From the NCBI RefSeq assembly GCF_002910915.1, contig NZ_NEUF01000177.1, positions 62,001 through 126,000 of the forward strand: a stretch of 64,000 bases of DNA, written 5' to 3'. This DNA is from Streptomyces sp. SM10 (GTDB taxonomy: Bacteria; Actinomycetota; Actinomycetes; Streptomycetales; Streptomycetaceae). Position numbers and translations under genes: made by a program. Under the pieces are notes generated by a model, which ran no database searches, had not been told where the DNA came from, and saw only the letters and a list, made by a program, of their open reading frames with translations. This document shows positions 34,707-44,798 of this stretch, piece by piece (positions within the stretch are counted from its first letter, which is position 1; every line of letters begins with the position of its first letter).

Positions 34707-35699
34707 TTACTTGCCACGAGGGTCGAGTGCGTCACGCAGCCCGTCCCCCAGCAGATTGAAGGCCAGCACGGTGAGGAAGATCGCCATGCCGGGGATGACC
34801 ATGAACATCGGGTCCACCTCGTAGAGGTCGACCGCCTGCGTGAGCATGCCGCCCCAGGACGCCTGCGGCGGCGCGATACCCACACCGAGGAAGGACAGGG
34901 ATGCCTCGAAGAGGATGTTCGTGGGGATCAGCAGCGTCGCGTAGACCAGGATCGGCGCGATGAGATTGGGCAGCAGTTCGCGGAAGAGGATGAACGGACC
35001 GCGCGCGCCGAGCGACTTGGCCGCCTCGACGAACTCCCGCTCACGCAGCGACAGGGTCTGCGCACGGACGATACGGCCGATGTAGGGCCAGCTGAAGAAG
35101 CCGATCACGAAGATCAGGACCGCGATCCGCAGGGTGAGTCCTTCCATCCCGAACGCTTCGCCCTGCAGGGAGGCGGAGATGGAGATCGCGAAGAGCAGCA
35201 GCGGGAAGGCGAGGAAGGTGTCCATCAGGCGGCTGATGAAGCTGTCCACCCAGCCGCCGTAGAAGCCGGCCACGACGCCCATGACGACGCCGATGACGAC
35301 GGACAGGAGCGTGGAGCCGACGGCCACCACGAGGGAGACCCAGGAGCCTTCGAGGATGCGCGCCAGGATGTCGCGTCCGGTCTGCGGCTCGACACCGAGC
35401 GGGTGGTCCCAGCTCATGCCGCCGAAGTCGCCCTTGGGCGCCAGCAGGACCGGGTCCACCAGGCTCTGGTTGAACGCGTTGGGGTCGAGTCCGAGGAGCG
35501 ACTGCAGCGGCTTGGAGAGCACCGCCGTGAGGATCAGCAGCACGACAACGATGCCACCGGCCATCGCGGCCTTGTCCCGCTTGAAGCGCGTCCAGGCGAT
35601 CCGGCCGAGCGAACGGCCCTCGATCTCCTTGCGCCCGGCGCCTTCCAGCACCGTTTCGGGCTGCACTTCAGCCCCGGTGGTCTCGATCGGTGCCGTCAT
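34707..35699 (-). CDS. Peptide ABC transporter permease (OppC/DppC type), 330 aa
   Basis: A long cytoplasmic N-terminus precedes one span, then the HPLGVEPQTGRDILARIL motif typical of DppC subunits and five further spans. The coupling motif EFVEAAKSLGARGPFILFRE is present, as is the terminal FNLLGDGLRDALDPRGK. It is the first gene of the operon, an order (C-A-B-D-F) that places one permease ahead of the binding protein. Confidence 0.94.
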   Translation of the reverse strand: MTAPIETTGAEVQPETVLEGAGRKEIEGRSLGRIAWTRFKRDKAAMAGGIVVVLLILTAVLSKPLQSLLGLDPNAFNQSLVDPVLLAPKGDFGGMSWDHPLGVEPQTGRDILARILEGSWVSLVVAVGSTLLSVVIGVVMGVVAGFYGGWVDSFISRLMDTFLAFPLLLFAISISASLQGEAFGMEGLTLRIAVLIFVIGFFSWPYIGRIVRAQTLSLREREFVEAAKSLGARGPFILFRELLPNLIAPILVYATLLIPTNILFEASLSFLGVGIAPPQASWGGMLTQAVDLYEVDPMFMVIPGMAIFLTVLAFNLLGDGLRDALDPRGK

Positions 35700-36055
35700 T
35701 GCGCTGGAGACCCCTCTCGGCCGACGGTGGCCGGCCTGTGACCGCCGCTGTAGCGGCTCGTATCAACACGTGATTCATGTGGCGGTGCGCAACCGAACGA
35801 ACCCTGTTTGAAAGAGGGATACGCCGGGCATGGAGCACCTGCTGTAGGGAGTCTTCAACCACTTTGCGATCACCCGCCAGACCTGACGGGGAATGTTTGC
35901 TCAAACGTGATGCTGCCAAGGGGCTTCCGTTATCCGGACAGCCGTGCCCATTGAGCGGACCTCTCGGTCGCTAATCCGCTATAGCGGACATGACGCCCAA
36001 CAGCGTGGAACAGGTGGCTTATTGCCTCGCGCGCCCGGACGCGAGTGACGCCCTC
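35700..36055. promoter_or_regulatory. Upstream region of the peptide transporter operon
   Basis: About 356 bases, AT-richer than average, with no credible gene. It contains two neat palindromes: GTTTGCTCAAAC (35895-35906) and TCCGCTATAGCGGA (35975-35988), the latter perfect over 14 bases. These look like operator sites for the transporter operon. I cannot assign a promoter with confidence. Confidence 0.4.
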
Positions 36056-36925
36056 TCAGTACGCGCGCGGAGGCTGACCGGTGGCCGGCGGATAGCCGTA
36101 GCCGGTCGCACCGGGGGCCGGAGCGTGCGCCTCGCGGTCGTAGAACGGCCGGGCGTTGGCGTGCAGCCACATCGCGACCGGGTCGTACTCGTCGGACATC
36201 GAGACCGTGGAGACCGGCAGGCCGTCGGGGACCACGCCGATCGACTGCCGCATCATCGCGCGGACCGCGTCGACCGAAGGCCGGCCGGTGTCGTACAGGT
36301 CGAGCCCGATCGCGAGGTACGGGACGCCGAGCGCGGGCTGCACCCAGGCGCGCCGCAGCGCGCGGACGGCGGGGGTGCGGTGGGCGTTCTGCGACAGCAG
36401 GGCGTAGAACTGCGGGATCTCGACGGCGGGTTCGCTCAGGCGCAGCGGCCCGGCGGGCATCCGGTCGAGGCCGGTGGCGATGCGCCGCAGGTCCAGCCAG
36501 GGGATGCCGACCCCGCCGCCGGGGGCGTGCGGGTTGAGCCAGATGCCCCAGCGGTCGGGGAAGAGGGCGCGGGCGATGTCGCGGCCGGTGGTGACCTCAT
36601 GGGCCCTGTTCCAGCCGCTCGCCGCGAGTTCCTCGGCGGAGGTCACGCACGGGGCGTAACCCAGGCCGTCGATCTCCATGTTGCCGTACTGGGCGTCGGG
36701 GGAGCCCGCCGTGCCGTGCCAGAGCAGCATCCAGACCTGGCCGTCCGCCAGGGACCGCAGCAGCGCCTCGTAGGTGTCGAGGCGCCCGGGGGTCACCTGG
36801 CGCAGCACGTGCTCGACCTTTCCCCGAGCTCTCGACTCCTCCCCCACTCTCGGCTTCGCTTGAGCGGGGGGACCCCCATGAGCAGGGGATACCCCATCGG
36901 CCGCCCCCGTGCCTGACGCACTCAC
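36056..36925 (-). CDS. SseB-like protein with C-terminal SseB domain, 289 aa
   Basis: Resembles 'enhanced serine sensitivity' SseB proteins. Core segments are QVWMLLWHGTAGSPDAQYGN, GYAPCVTSAEELAASGW and, in the C-terminal SseB half, VPYLAIGLDLYDTGRPSVDA, then a Gly/Pro/Tyr tail. Start taken at GTG 36925, which gives MSASGTG. Residues about 10-32 are encoded by a GC-rich hairpin-forming segment (36831-36901) of the type seen between Streptomyces genes, as if a repeat had entered the reading frame; a GTG near 36808 with GGAAAGG upstream would avoid it. Downstream partner of the second SseB gene. Confidence 0.75.
   Translation of the reverse strand: MSASGTGAADGVSPAHGGPPAQAKPRVGEESRARGKVEHVLRQVTPGRLDTYEALLRSLADGQVWMLLWHGTAGSPDAQYGNMEIDGLGYAPCVTSAEELAASGWNRAHEVTTGRDIARALFPDRWGIWLNPHAPGGGVGIPWLDLRRIATGLDRMPAGPLRLSEPAVEIPQFYALLSQNAHRTPAVRALRRAWVQPALGVPYLAIGLDLYDTGRPSVDAVRAMMRQSIGVVPDGLPVSTVSMSDEYDPVAMWLHANARPFYDREAHAPAPGATGYGYPPATGQPPRAY
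36831..36901. repeat. Intergenic-type GC-rich repeat lying inside an SseB reading frame
   Basis: Contains CTCCCCCACTCTCGGCTTCG, GAGCGGGGGGACCCCCATGA and GCAGGGGATACCCC, with self-complementary blocks GGGGG/CCCCC. From memory this pattern recurs between genes in many Streptomyces genomes. It also shares CCCCCACTCTCG with the hairpin at 2185-2225. Its position within the first codons of the SseB-like gene is notable. Confidence 0.5.
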
Positions 36926-37076
36926 CCTGGGTCCCGCCCCTCTTCGATCCGCTGTTCCCGCGTGCCTCACGGTGCTGTGGGCCGCTCCCGGGCACACGGG
37001 GCGGCCTCGTCATCCAACCAGCTTATGCGCCGCCCCTGACACCGGCTTGACGCCACGTGTCGGTGCGGTCCCGCTC

Positions 37077-37850
37077 TCAGTGCCCGTCGCGCAGATAGAA
37101 CGGGCGCACCTTCTCCAGCATCCAGTCCCCCACCGGGTCCTGTGCCACGTCCAGCAGGAGGAGGTTGACCGGCCAGGGCACCTGGACCCGGCCCAGCGCG
37201 CGGCCCAGCGCGTCCAGCGGGACGCTCTGGGCCGTGGCGTCCACGACGGCCAGCTCGACGCCGACGAAGAGGGCGGGACTGTCGCCCTCGATACTGGCCA
37301 GCACCCGGCGCGCCGTGGTCACCAGGCCGGTCCCCTGGAATTCGGCGGACACCGCGGAGAGGAAGTCGACGGGGTCCTCCTTCCAGTCCGGCTCGCACAG
37401 CCGCACCCGGCCCCCGCTCGCCGGACCGTCCAGGGGGGTGCGCCCCGCCCGGCAGAGCTCCGCGACGGCGGGCGGCGGCAGGGGTATCCCGACCACGCCG
37501 CCCGGATTGACCGCGATGCCGAGCTGCGGGGGGAGCCCGCGGGCGAACTCGCGCGCGGGCGCGACGGTGAAGGAGAGATGGGAGCCGACGCACTGGAGGT
37601 ACTGCGCCTCGGAGCTGAAGACGGGGACGTAGGCGCCGCCCTCGATGTCGAGGGTGGGCAGGTCGAGGCCGGGGCTGTCGGGCCCGCCGCCGTTCGGCAG
37701 CGGCACCCAGACCTGGCTGCGGCCGAGCACCTCCACGAGCCGCCCGCCCGCGCCGGGCACGCCGAGCGAAGCGCCGAGCGCCTCTTCGAGCTCGTTGGCC
37801 GGCCATCCCCCGGACGGATACGGGGCCTGTGCCTGAGCCGGAATGTCCAC
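37077..37850 (-). CDS. SseB-family protein, 257 aa
   Basis: N-terminal SseB domain: LVEVLGRSQVWVPLPNG, PVFSSEAQYLQCVGSH and FARGLPPQLGIAVNPGGVVG, then a C-terminal SseB-like half with ALFVGVELAVVDATAQSVPL. In E. coli, sseB overexpression alters serine sensitivity; the biochemical role is unknown. GTG start at 37850. Upstream neighbour of a second SseB-like gene on the same strand, and only ~1.3 kb from the serine/glycine genes, though on the other strand. Confidence 0.82.
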   Translation of the reverse strand: MDIPAQAQAPYPSGGWPANELEEALGASLGVPGAGGRLVEVLGRSQVWVPLPNGGGPDSPGLDLPTLDIEGGAYVPVFSSEAQYLQCVGSHLSFTVAPAREFARGLPPQLGIAVNPGGVVGIPLPPPAVAELCRAGRTPLDGPASGGRVRLCEPDWKEDPVDFLSAVSAEFQGTGLVTTARRVLASIEGDSPALFVGVELAVVDATAQSVPLDALGRALGRVQVPWPVNLLLLDVAQDPVGDWMLEKVRPFYLRDGH

Positions 37851-38068
37851 GGTGTCTGTGTCCCTCTCTCGCCATGCGGTGCGGCTGAAACCTTAGACCG
37901 GCTCGCGCCACGGGGGCACTGCCGCAGGCGGGAGCGGGGCACGGGCCCACCGCACCGTCCAGATTCCGGACAGCCGGCGGGCGAGATGCGAACTGTGCGT
38001 ATGCGAACGATGACGCCCGGGATCACGCCTTCCCGCCTCCCGGATCCGTCCGCCACGCCCCGTGGCCG

Positions 38069-38758
38069 CTACTCCTGCGGGTGGCGCGGTCCGGGGAAGG
38101 AGATCCGGTCGATCGCCGCCGCGGTCTCCCGGTCGAGCAGGACCGCCGAGGCACACCCCGGCGGCAGCAGACCGCTCTCGGTGTCGCGCAGCAGCCGGCC
38201 GACCGCGCGCCGGTGCCGGGCGAAGGCGTATCCGGAGACTCCGCGCCCCCGCTCCCGCTGCCCCTGCCGGGCCACCCGGGGGGTGACGTCGAGCAGGACC
38301 AGGTGCAGCGAGCCGCCCCGGCGCCCGGCCTCGCGCGCCAGCCAGCGCCGCACCCAGGCCTGCGTGCCGCAGTCGTGGACGACGACGGACCCGCCGGACC
38401 TCAGGGCCTGCCGGAGGCCGGCGTAGTGGGCGACGCGCACCAGGGGGCGGTAGAGCGCGTAGGGGAGTAAGCGGGGCAGGACGGCCGCCCAGCGGTCCCT
38501 GGTGTCCTGGGAGTCGATGGCGTACCCCTGGACCGCGCGGCGGATCAGCGTCGACTTCCCGCTGCCGGGAAGCCCGGAGACCACCACCACGTCACCGGCC
38601 TCGAAGTCCAGTCCGCACGTCCCGCGGCCGCCCTCGCCCCGCAGGTCACGCACCACCGGTGGGCGCACCTCCGTCAGCTCGCGGGCGGGTACGCCCGACT
38701 GCCGGGGCATCGCACCGCGTGCCGCCCCCGCGCTGCTCGCGTAGCGCTGCAACGTCAT
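38069..38758 (-). CDS. P-loop ATP-binding protein (AAA_33/zeta-kinase-like), 229 aa
   Basis: Walker A GLPGSGKST at about residues 62-70 preceded by DVVVVS, then an acidic segment DSQDTRDRW, SVVVHDCGTQAWVRRWLARE and LHLVLLDVTPRVARQGQRER, a lid-like arginine-rich region. This is the layout of small kinases that phosphorylate nucleosides, sugars or tRNA-like substrates. The exact substrate is unknown. Its start is divergent from the glycine riboswitch. Confidence 0.82.
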   Translation of the reverse strand: MTLQRYASSAGAARGAMPRQSGVPARELTEVRPPVVRDLRGEGGRGTCGLDFEAGDVVVVSGLPGSGKSTLIRRAVQGYAIDSQDTRDRWAAVLPRLLPYALYRPLVRVAHYAGLRQALRSGGSVVVHDCGTQAWVRRWLAREAGRRGGSLHLVLLDVTPRVARQGQRERGRGVSGYAFARHRRAVGRLLRDTESGLLPPGCASAVLLDRETAAAIDRISFPGPRHPQE

Positions 38759-38935
38759 CGTCCTCCCCCTGCCGATTCACCCACTGACCTGCCCCAAGAA
38801 GTGTAAAGAAAAGGTAATGCGGCACAACCGCTTCCGCCCGTACGTGTCGCTCCCCGCGTCCGGACGGACCGGGACACCCCACTCTCCTCCAATGCGTGCG
38901 ATGATGACCCCGCCAACTGCATACCGGCCGTTTGA

Positions 38936-39165
38936 ATCCGCGCGGGAGAGTCCCGGTCACCGTGTGCACCGGGCGCCGAAGGAGCAAGTTCCTCCCTTGA
39001 ATCTCTCAGGCCCCGTACCGCGTGGATGAGGCAGATCTGAAAAGCGGGCCGCTGCGCGGCTCCACCCAAGGTGCAAGCCGACCCTGACGGGACCGACTCC
39101 GTCAGGACCCTTTCAGGGGCTCTCGGCGAACCTCTCAGGTTCCGATGACAGATGGGGAGGGAACC
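38936..39165 (+). ncRNA. Tandem glycine riboswitch upstream of gcvT
   Basis: Two glycine aptamers in series. The first (about 38936-39028) shows CGGGAGAGTCCCGG, GGGCGCCGAAGGAGCAAGTT and AATCTCTCAGGCCCCGTACC. The second (about 39029-39165) shows ATGAGGCAGATCTGAAAAGC, CCACCCAAGGTGCAAGCCGA, then CGGCGAACCTCTCAGGTTCC and ATGACAGATGGGGAGG. These conserved blocks are diagnostic of gcvT-type glycine riboswitches, which switch on glycine cleavage when glycine is abundant. The gcvT ATG follows within ~33 bases. Confidence 0.95.
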
Positions 39166-39197
39166 ACCCCCTGTCGTCATGCCCTGGAGCCATGTCC

Positions 39198-40325
<1,128 letters not shown>

Positions 40326-40414
40326 CACGGCCGCCGCGCACGTGACGCAGTCGTGTCTCACACCGTAAGACCACCGTTCATCAGCACTCCCCCGCGTACA
40401 GGAGAATTCAGGTC

Positions 40415-40792
40415 ATGAGCAACCCCCAGCAGCTGCGGTACAGCAAGGAGCACGAGTGGCTGTCGGCCCTCGAGGACGGCGTGGCCGCGGTCGGTATCAC
40501 CGAGTTCGCGGCCAACGCGCTCGGTGACGTCGTCTACGCCCAGCTCCCGGAGGTCGGTGACACGGTGACCGCGGGCGAGACCTGCGGGGAGCTGGAGTCG
40601 ACCAAGTCGGTCAGCGACCTGTACTCGCCGGTGACCGGCGAGGTGACCGCGGCGAACCAGGACGTCGTGGACGACCCGTCGCTGGTGAACTCCGCTCCCT
40701 TCGAGGGCGGCTGGCTGTTCAAGGTGCGCGTGGCGGAGGAACCGAAGGACCTTCTCTCCGCCGACGAGTACACCGCGTTCTCCGGCAACTGA
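40415..40792 (+). CDS. gcvH: Glycine cleavage system H protein
   Basis: Lipoyl carrier of the glycine cleavage complex, 125 residues. The start QLRYSKEHEWLSAL is typical, and the lipoylated lysine is Lys64 in GELESTKSVSDLY. AGGAG lies upstream of the ATG. It follows gcvT after 89 bases and precedes glyA by 19 bases. The P protein gene (gcvP) is not in this cluster. Confidence 0.97.
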   Translation: MSNPQQLRYSKEHEWLSALEDGVAAVGITEFAANALGDVVYAQLPEVGDTVTAGETCGELESTKSVSDLYSPVTGEVTAANQDVVDDPSLVNSAPFEGGWLFKVRVAEEPKDLLSADEYTAFSGN

Positions 40793-40811
40793 GACCTTAG
40801 GGACTTAACTG

Positions 40812-42071
40812 ATGTCGCTTCTCAACTCCTCCCTCCACGAGCTGGACCCGGACGTCGCCGCCGCCGTCGACGCCGAGCTCCACCGTCAGCAGTCCACCCT
40901 CGAGATGATCGCCTCGGAGAACTTCGCTCCGGTCGCGGTCATGGAGGCGCAGGGCTCCGTCCTCACCAACAAGTACGCCGAGGGCTACCCCGGCCGGCGC
41001 TACTACGGTGGCTGCGAGCACGTCGACGTGGTCGAGCAGATCGCGATCGACCGCGTCAAGGCGCTCTTCGGCGCCGAGGCAGCGAACGTCCAGCCGCACT
41101 CGGGTGCGCAGGCCAACGCCGCCGCGATGTTCGCACTGCTGAAGCCGGGCGACACGATCATGGGTCTGAACCTGGCCCACGGCGGTCACCTGACCCACGG
41201 CATGAAGATCAACTTCTCCGGCAAGCTCTACAACGTGGTCCCGTACCACGTCGACGACACCGGCGTCGTGGACATGGCCGAGGTCGAGCGCCTGGCCAAG
41301 GAGTCGAAGCCGAAGCTCATCGTGGCCGGCTGGTCCGCCTACCCCCGCCAGCTGGACTTCGCCGCCTTCCGCCGCATCGCGGACGAGGTCGGCGCGTACC
41401 TGATGGTCGACATGGCCCACTTCGCGGGCCTGGTCGCCGCGGGCCTGCACCCCAACCCGGTGCCGCACGCCCACGTCGTCACGACCACCACGCACAAGAC
41501 CCTCGGCGGCCCGCGCGGCGGTGTCATCCTGTCGACGCAGGAGCTCGCCAAGAAGATCAACTCCGCGGTCTTCCCCGGTCAGCAGGGTGGCCCGCTGGAG
41601 CACGTGATCGCGGCCAAGGCCGTCTCCTTCAAGGTCGCGGCCACCGACGAGTTCAAGGAGCGCCAGCAGCGCACCCTGGACGGCGCCCGCATCCTCGCCG
41701 AGCGCCTTGTGCAGCCGGACGTCACCGAGGTGGGCGTCTCCGTCCTCTCCGGCGGCACCGACGTCCACCTGGTCCTGGTCGACCTGCGCAACTCGGAGCT
41801 GGACGGCCAGCAGGCCGAGGACCGGCTCCACGAGCTGGGCATCACGGTCAACCGGAACGCCATCCCGAACGACCCGCGGCCCCCGATGGTCACCTCGGGC
41901 CTGCGCATCGGCACGCCGGCGCTCGCCACCCGCGGCTTCGGTGCCGAGGACTTCACCGAGGTCGCCGAGATCATCGCGGCCGCGCTGAAGCCCGCGTACG
42001 ACGCGGAGGCCCTCAAGGCCCGCGTGGCCGCGCTGGCCGGGAAGTTCCCGCTGTACCCCGGCGTCAAGTAG
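40812..42071 (+). CDS. glyA: Serine hydroxymethyltransferase
   Basis: PLP enzyme interconverting serine and glycine with tetrahydrofolate, 419 residues. Signature blocks are EMIASENF, TNKYAEGYPGRRYYGG, the substrate region VDMAHFAGLVAAG and the PLP lysine Lys229 in TTTTHKTLGGPRGG. It is 19 bases downstream of gcvH in the same direction, so the folate-linked glycine genes are likely one transcript, ending at the hairpin at 42095-42138. Confidence 0.98.
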   Translation: MSLLNSSLHELDPDVAAAVDAELHRQQSTLEMIASENFAPVAVMEAQGSVLTNKYAEGYPGRRYYGGCEHVDVVEQIAIDRVKALFGAEAANVQPHSGAQANAAAMFALLKPGDTIMGLNLAHGGHLTHGMKINFSGKLYNVVPYHVDDTGVVDMAEVERLAKESKPKLIVAGWSAYPRQLDFAAFRRIADEVGAYLMVDMAHFAGLVAAGLHPNPVPHAHVVTTTTHKTLGGPRGGVILSTQELAKKINSAVFPGQQGGPLEHVIAAKAVSFKVAATDEFKERQQRTLDGARILAERLVQPDVTEVGVSVLSGGTDVHLVLVDLRNSELDGQQAEDRLHELGITVNRNAIPNDPRPPMVTSGLRIGTPALATRGFGAEDFTEVAEIIAAALKPAYDAEALKARVAALAGKFPLYPGVK

Positions 42072-42094
42072 TCACCCGCGATTTGCACGCCGGG

Positions 42095-42138
42095 TGGGGG
42101 CACCGCGCACACTGAACAGAGTGCGCGCGGTGCCCCCA
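42095..42138. terminator. Hairpin between glyA and sdaA
   Basis: TGGGGGCACCGCGCAC (42095-42110) pairs with GTGCGCGCGGTGCCCCCA (42121-42138) with a two-base bulge, 23 bases after the glyA stop. Probable terminator of the gcvT-gcvH-glyA unit; sdaA then needs its own promoter within the following ~90 bases. Confidence 0.65.
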
Positions 42139-42227
42139 TCCCTTTGCCCCGCGCACCCGGGCCCATCCGGCCCGTCCCGCACCACCCGGCGGACAACGAC
42201 GTCCACCAACGCCTTAGGAGTACTCCC

Positions 42228-43613
42228 GTGGCCCTCTCGGTCTTCGACCTCTTCTCGGTCGGCATCGGCCCGTCCAGTTCCCACACGGTCGGCCCGATGC
42301 GCGCGGCCCGCATGTTCGCCCGCCGCCTCAAGAACGAGGGGCTGCTGGTCCACACCGCGTCGGTACGTGCCGAGCTCTACGGCTCGCTCGGCGCGACGGG
42401 CCACGGGCACGGCACGCCCAAGGCCGTCCTGCTGGGCCTGGAGGGCGAGTCGCCCCGCACCGTCGACATCGAGGGCGCGGACGCCCGCGTCGAGGAGATC
42501 CGCTCCACGGGGCGCATCAACCTGCTCGGCGTACACGACATACCGTTCGACGCCGATGAGCAGCTGGTCCTGCACCGGCGCAAGGCCCTGCCGTACCACG
42601 CCAACGGGATGACCGTCCTCGCGTACGACCGTGACGGCGCCCCGCTGCTGGAGAAGACGTACTACTCGGTGGGCGGCGGCTTCGTCGTCGACGAGGACGC
42701 GGTGGCCGGCGAGAACCCGATCATCCCGGACGACACGGTCCTCAAGCACCCCTTCCGCACCGGTGACGAGCTGCTGCGGCTCGCCGGGGAGACCGGTCTG
42801 TCCATCTCCTCCCTGATGCTGGAGAACGAGAAGGCCTGGCGCACGGAGGACGAGATCCGGGCCGGCCTGCTGGAGATCTGGCGCGTCATGGAGGCCTGCA
42901 TCGCGCGCGGCATGACCACCGAGGGCATCCTGCCCGGCGGCCTGAAGGTCCGCCGTCGCGCCGCGAACTCCGCGCGGCAGCTGCGCGCCGAGGGCGCCCC
43001 CCTGGCGCACGCGATGGAGTGGATCACCCTCTACGCCATGGCCGTCAACGAGGAGAACGCCGCCGGGGGCCGCGTGGTCACCGCCCCGACCAACGGCGCG
43101 GCGGGCATCATCCCCGCCGTCCTGCACTACTGGATGAACTTCGCGGCGGACGGCTGCACCGAGGCCGAGAAGGAGGACGGCGTCGTCCGCTTCCTCCTGG
43201 CCGCCGGCGCGATCGGCATGCTGTTCAAGGAGAACGCCTCCATCTCCGGCGCCGAGGTCGGCTGCCAGGGCGAGGTCGGCTCCGCCTGCTCCATGGCGGC
43301 GGGCGCCCTGGCCGAGGTCCTGGGCGGCTCCCCCGAGCAGGTGGAGAACGCCGCCGAGATCGGCATGGAGCACAACCTGGGCCTGACCTGCGACCCGGTC
43401 GGCGGCCTCGTCCAGATCCCCTGCATCGAGCGCAACGGCATGGCGGCGGTCAAGGCGGTCACGGCGGCGAAGATGGCCCTGCGCGGCGACGGCAGCCACA
43501 AGGTCTCCCTGGACAAGGTCATCAAGACCATGAAGGAGACCGGGGCCGACATGAGCGTGAAGTACAAGGAGACCGCGCGCGGCGGGCTCGCGGTGAACAT
43601 CATCGAGTGCTAG
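42228..43613 (+). CDS. sdaA: L-serine dehydratase (single-chain, Fe-S type)
   Basis: Converts serine to pyruvate and ammonia with a 4Fe-4S cluster. The N-terminal part has GIGPSSSHTVGPMRAARMFA; the C-terminal part has MEACIARG, GAEVGCQGEVGSACSMAAGA and NLGLTCDPVGGLVQIPC, where the cysteines are cluster ligands. GTG at 42228 follows AGGAG by seven bases; the frame is open upstream but without a start site. The last 20 codons and the terminator recur 5.27 kb downstream (48817-48938). Confidence 0.96.
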   Translation: MALSVFDLFSVGIGPSSSHTVGPMRAARMFARRLKNEGLLVHTASVRAELYGSLGATGHGHGTPKAVLLGLEGESPRTVDIEGADARVEEIRSTGRINLLGVHDIPFDADEQLVLHRRKALPYHANGMTVLAYDRDGAPLLEKTYYSVGGGFVVDEDAVAGENPIIPDDTVLKHPFRTGDELLRLAGETGLSISSLMLENEKAWRTEDEIRAGLLEIWRVMEACIARGMTTEGILPGGLKVRRRAANSARQLRAEGAPLAHAMEWITLYAMAVNEENAAGGRVVTAPTNGAAGIIPAVLHYWMNFAADGCTEAEKEDGVVRFLLAAGAIGMLFKENASISGAEVGCQGEVGSACSMAAGALAEVLGGSPEQVENAAEIGMEHNLGLTCDPVGGLVQIPCIERNGMAAVKAVTAAKMALRGDGSHKVSLDKVIKTMKETGADMSVKYKETARGGLAVNIIEC

Positions 43614-43665
43614 GGAAGTGGGCCCTGACCAGCATGTTCGCATCTTTCAGCGCTGTCAGGGCCTT
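43544..43665 (+). repeat. Left copy of 122-bp direct repeat (end of sdaA plus terminator), putative attL
   Basis: Covers the final ~23 codons of sdaA, its TAG stop and the following hairpin. The same 122 bases, with about 11 substitutions, occur in the same orientation at 48817-48938. Such flanking copies of a gene end are the usual mark of site-specific integration at the 3' end of a host gene. Confidence 0.85.
43621..43663 (+). terminator. Terminator of sdaA
   Basis: GGCCCTGAC (43621-43629) pairs with GTCAGGGCC (43655-43663), starting seven bases after the stop. The loop is long (25 bases) and includes a weak inner pairing. The same hairpin is repeated at 48894-48936. Confidence 0.6.
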
Positions 43666-44183
43666 CCCTGCTTACTCGGCGGAAAGTCCCTGGATTCTCC
43701 CTGGGACAGGCGTGAAAGTCCCTGAAAAGTCCCTGGGAAATCCCACGGGGCAGGCCTCTGGCCTGGGGGTTCGTGGCATGCGCTCAGCGACGGATGTCCC
43801 TCGGGCAAGCCGCCCGGTGGCTCATCGCGGAACCTCGACACTGCGATGGCCCGCCTCCGAGGCGGCAGGGTAGACGCGATGTTCGCCGCGCCGCAGTGCG
43901 GCGAACCCTGTGGTCCTCCCACGAGGCCGCCTGCAGATTCGAACCAGCAACCTGCCCATGGCGAGTCTGCGAGCGATCGTGACTCGGAGTGCCATGCAGT
44001 GCCTCCGTGCAAACGCCTCGCTGGGACTCGTGAGGTACGCCGATCCACGACACCGAGCCCCCGCCCAAGGCGCCCGTCCACACCTTAACCACGCCGGACC
44101 GTCGACGGACGGCTATCCGTCGGCCGCTACGAGGATGCATTAAATCGATCCCCTGATTCCAGCGAAGGGGTACCATTCGATAC
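43666..44183. other. Left end of accessory insertion, non-coding, with arm-like repeats
   Basis: About 520 bases with no credible gene. It holds three copies of AAAGTCCCTG at 43683-43692, 43715-43724 and 43726-43735, of which the last two recur as a pair near 48736. A T-arm-like GGTTCGAATC on the minus strand near 43935 does not fold as a tRNA. The last 40 bases before abiEi are AT-rich with a CCCCT/AGGGG dyad (44150-44170), a possible AbiEi operator. Confidence 0.45.
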
Positions 44184-44798
44184 ATGAGTGCTGCGGAAAA
44201 CTCTCGCTTGGAGCAACGCCTGGCAGGCCTCTCCCCCACGTTCACGACAGCGCAGGCACGTCAGGCCCTGCTCTCCCCCCGCGATCTGGCGTCCTTGGTC
44301 GCGGAAGGCGAGATAGACGAACTGTCCCGTGGGGTGTACCGGCGGTCAGACGCCCCGGAGACCGCGCACGCCGATCTGCTGGCCGTGTGCTCTCGCGCTC
44401 CTCGCGCTGTCGTGTGCGGTGAGTCCGCCCTGGCCCTGCATGAGCTGATCGACGACATCCCCGCAGCAGTACACATCGCCGTGCCGCGCGGTTCACGCCG
44501 CCCCACGATTTCCTACCCGCCGACAGTAGTGGCGCAGTACACCTCGAAGACCTTCGCTCTCGGCGTCGAACGATTCGAAGCGGCCCCAGGAGAGACCATC
44601 CCCGTGTACGACGCGGCCCGCAGCGTCGTCGACGCGATGCGCCACCGCAACCGCATTGGCGAGACCTTGGCCCTGTCAGCACTCAGCCGATACCTGCGCC
44701 GGAACGGACGTGGCGGGGTCAGCGAACTCCAGCACGTCGCGCGCGAGCTGGGCGCACTCTCCGTCATCCGCCCCGCCGTAGAGGCGGTGCTCGCCTGA
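44184..44798 (+). CDS. AbiEi-type antitoxin (type IV toxin-antitoxin), 204 aa
   Basis: Antitoxin/repressor of an AbiE system. The N-terminal winged-helix region is SPTFTTAQARQALLSPRDL followed by LVAEGEIDELSRGVYRR, the pattern of AbiEi proteins; then ADLLAVCSRAPRAVVCGESA and the domain ending VYDAARSVVDAMRHRNRIG. In studied AbiE pairs the antitoxin represses the operon and blocks toxin action, and the pair can abort phage infection. Start ATG 44184. Its TGA overlaps the next ATG (TGATG). GC is lower than in surrounding core genes. Confidence 0.88.
   Translation: MSAAENSRLEQRLAGLSPTFTTAQARQALLSPRDLASLVAEGEIDELSRGVYRRSDAPETAHADLLAVCSRAPRAVVCGESALALHELIDDIPAAVHIAVPRGSRRPTISYPPTVVAQYTSKTFALGVERFEAAPGETIPVYDAARSVVDAMRHRNRIGETLALSALSRYLRRNGRGGVSELQHVARELGALSVIRPAVEAVLA

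Noticed and set aside
43920..43970. tRNA-like T-arm (GGTTCGAATC on the minus strand) as an attachment tRNA
   Set aside because: The flanking bases do not form the T stem and no acceptor, D or anticodon arm can be found.
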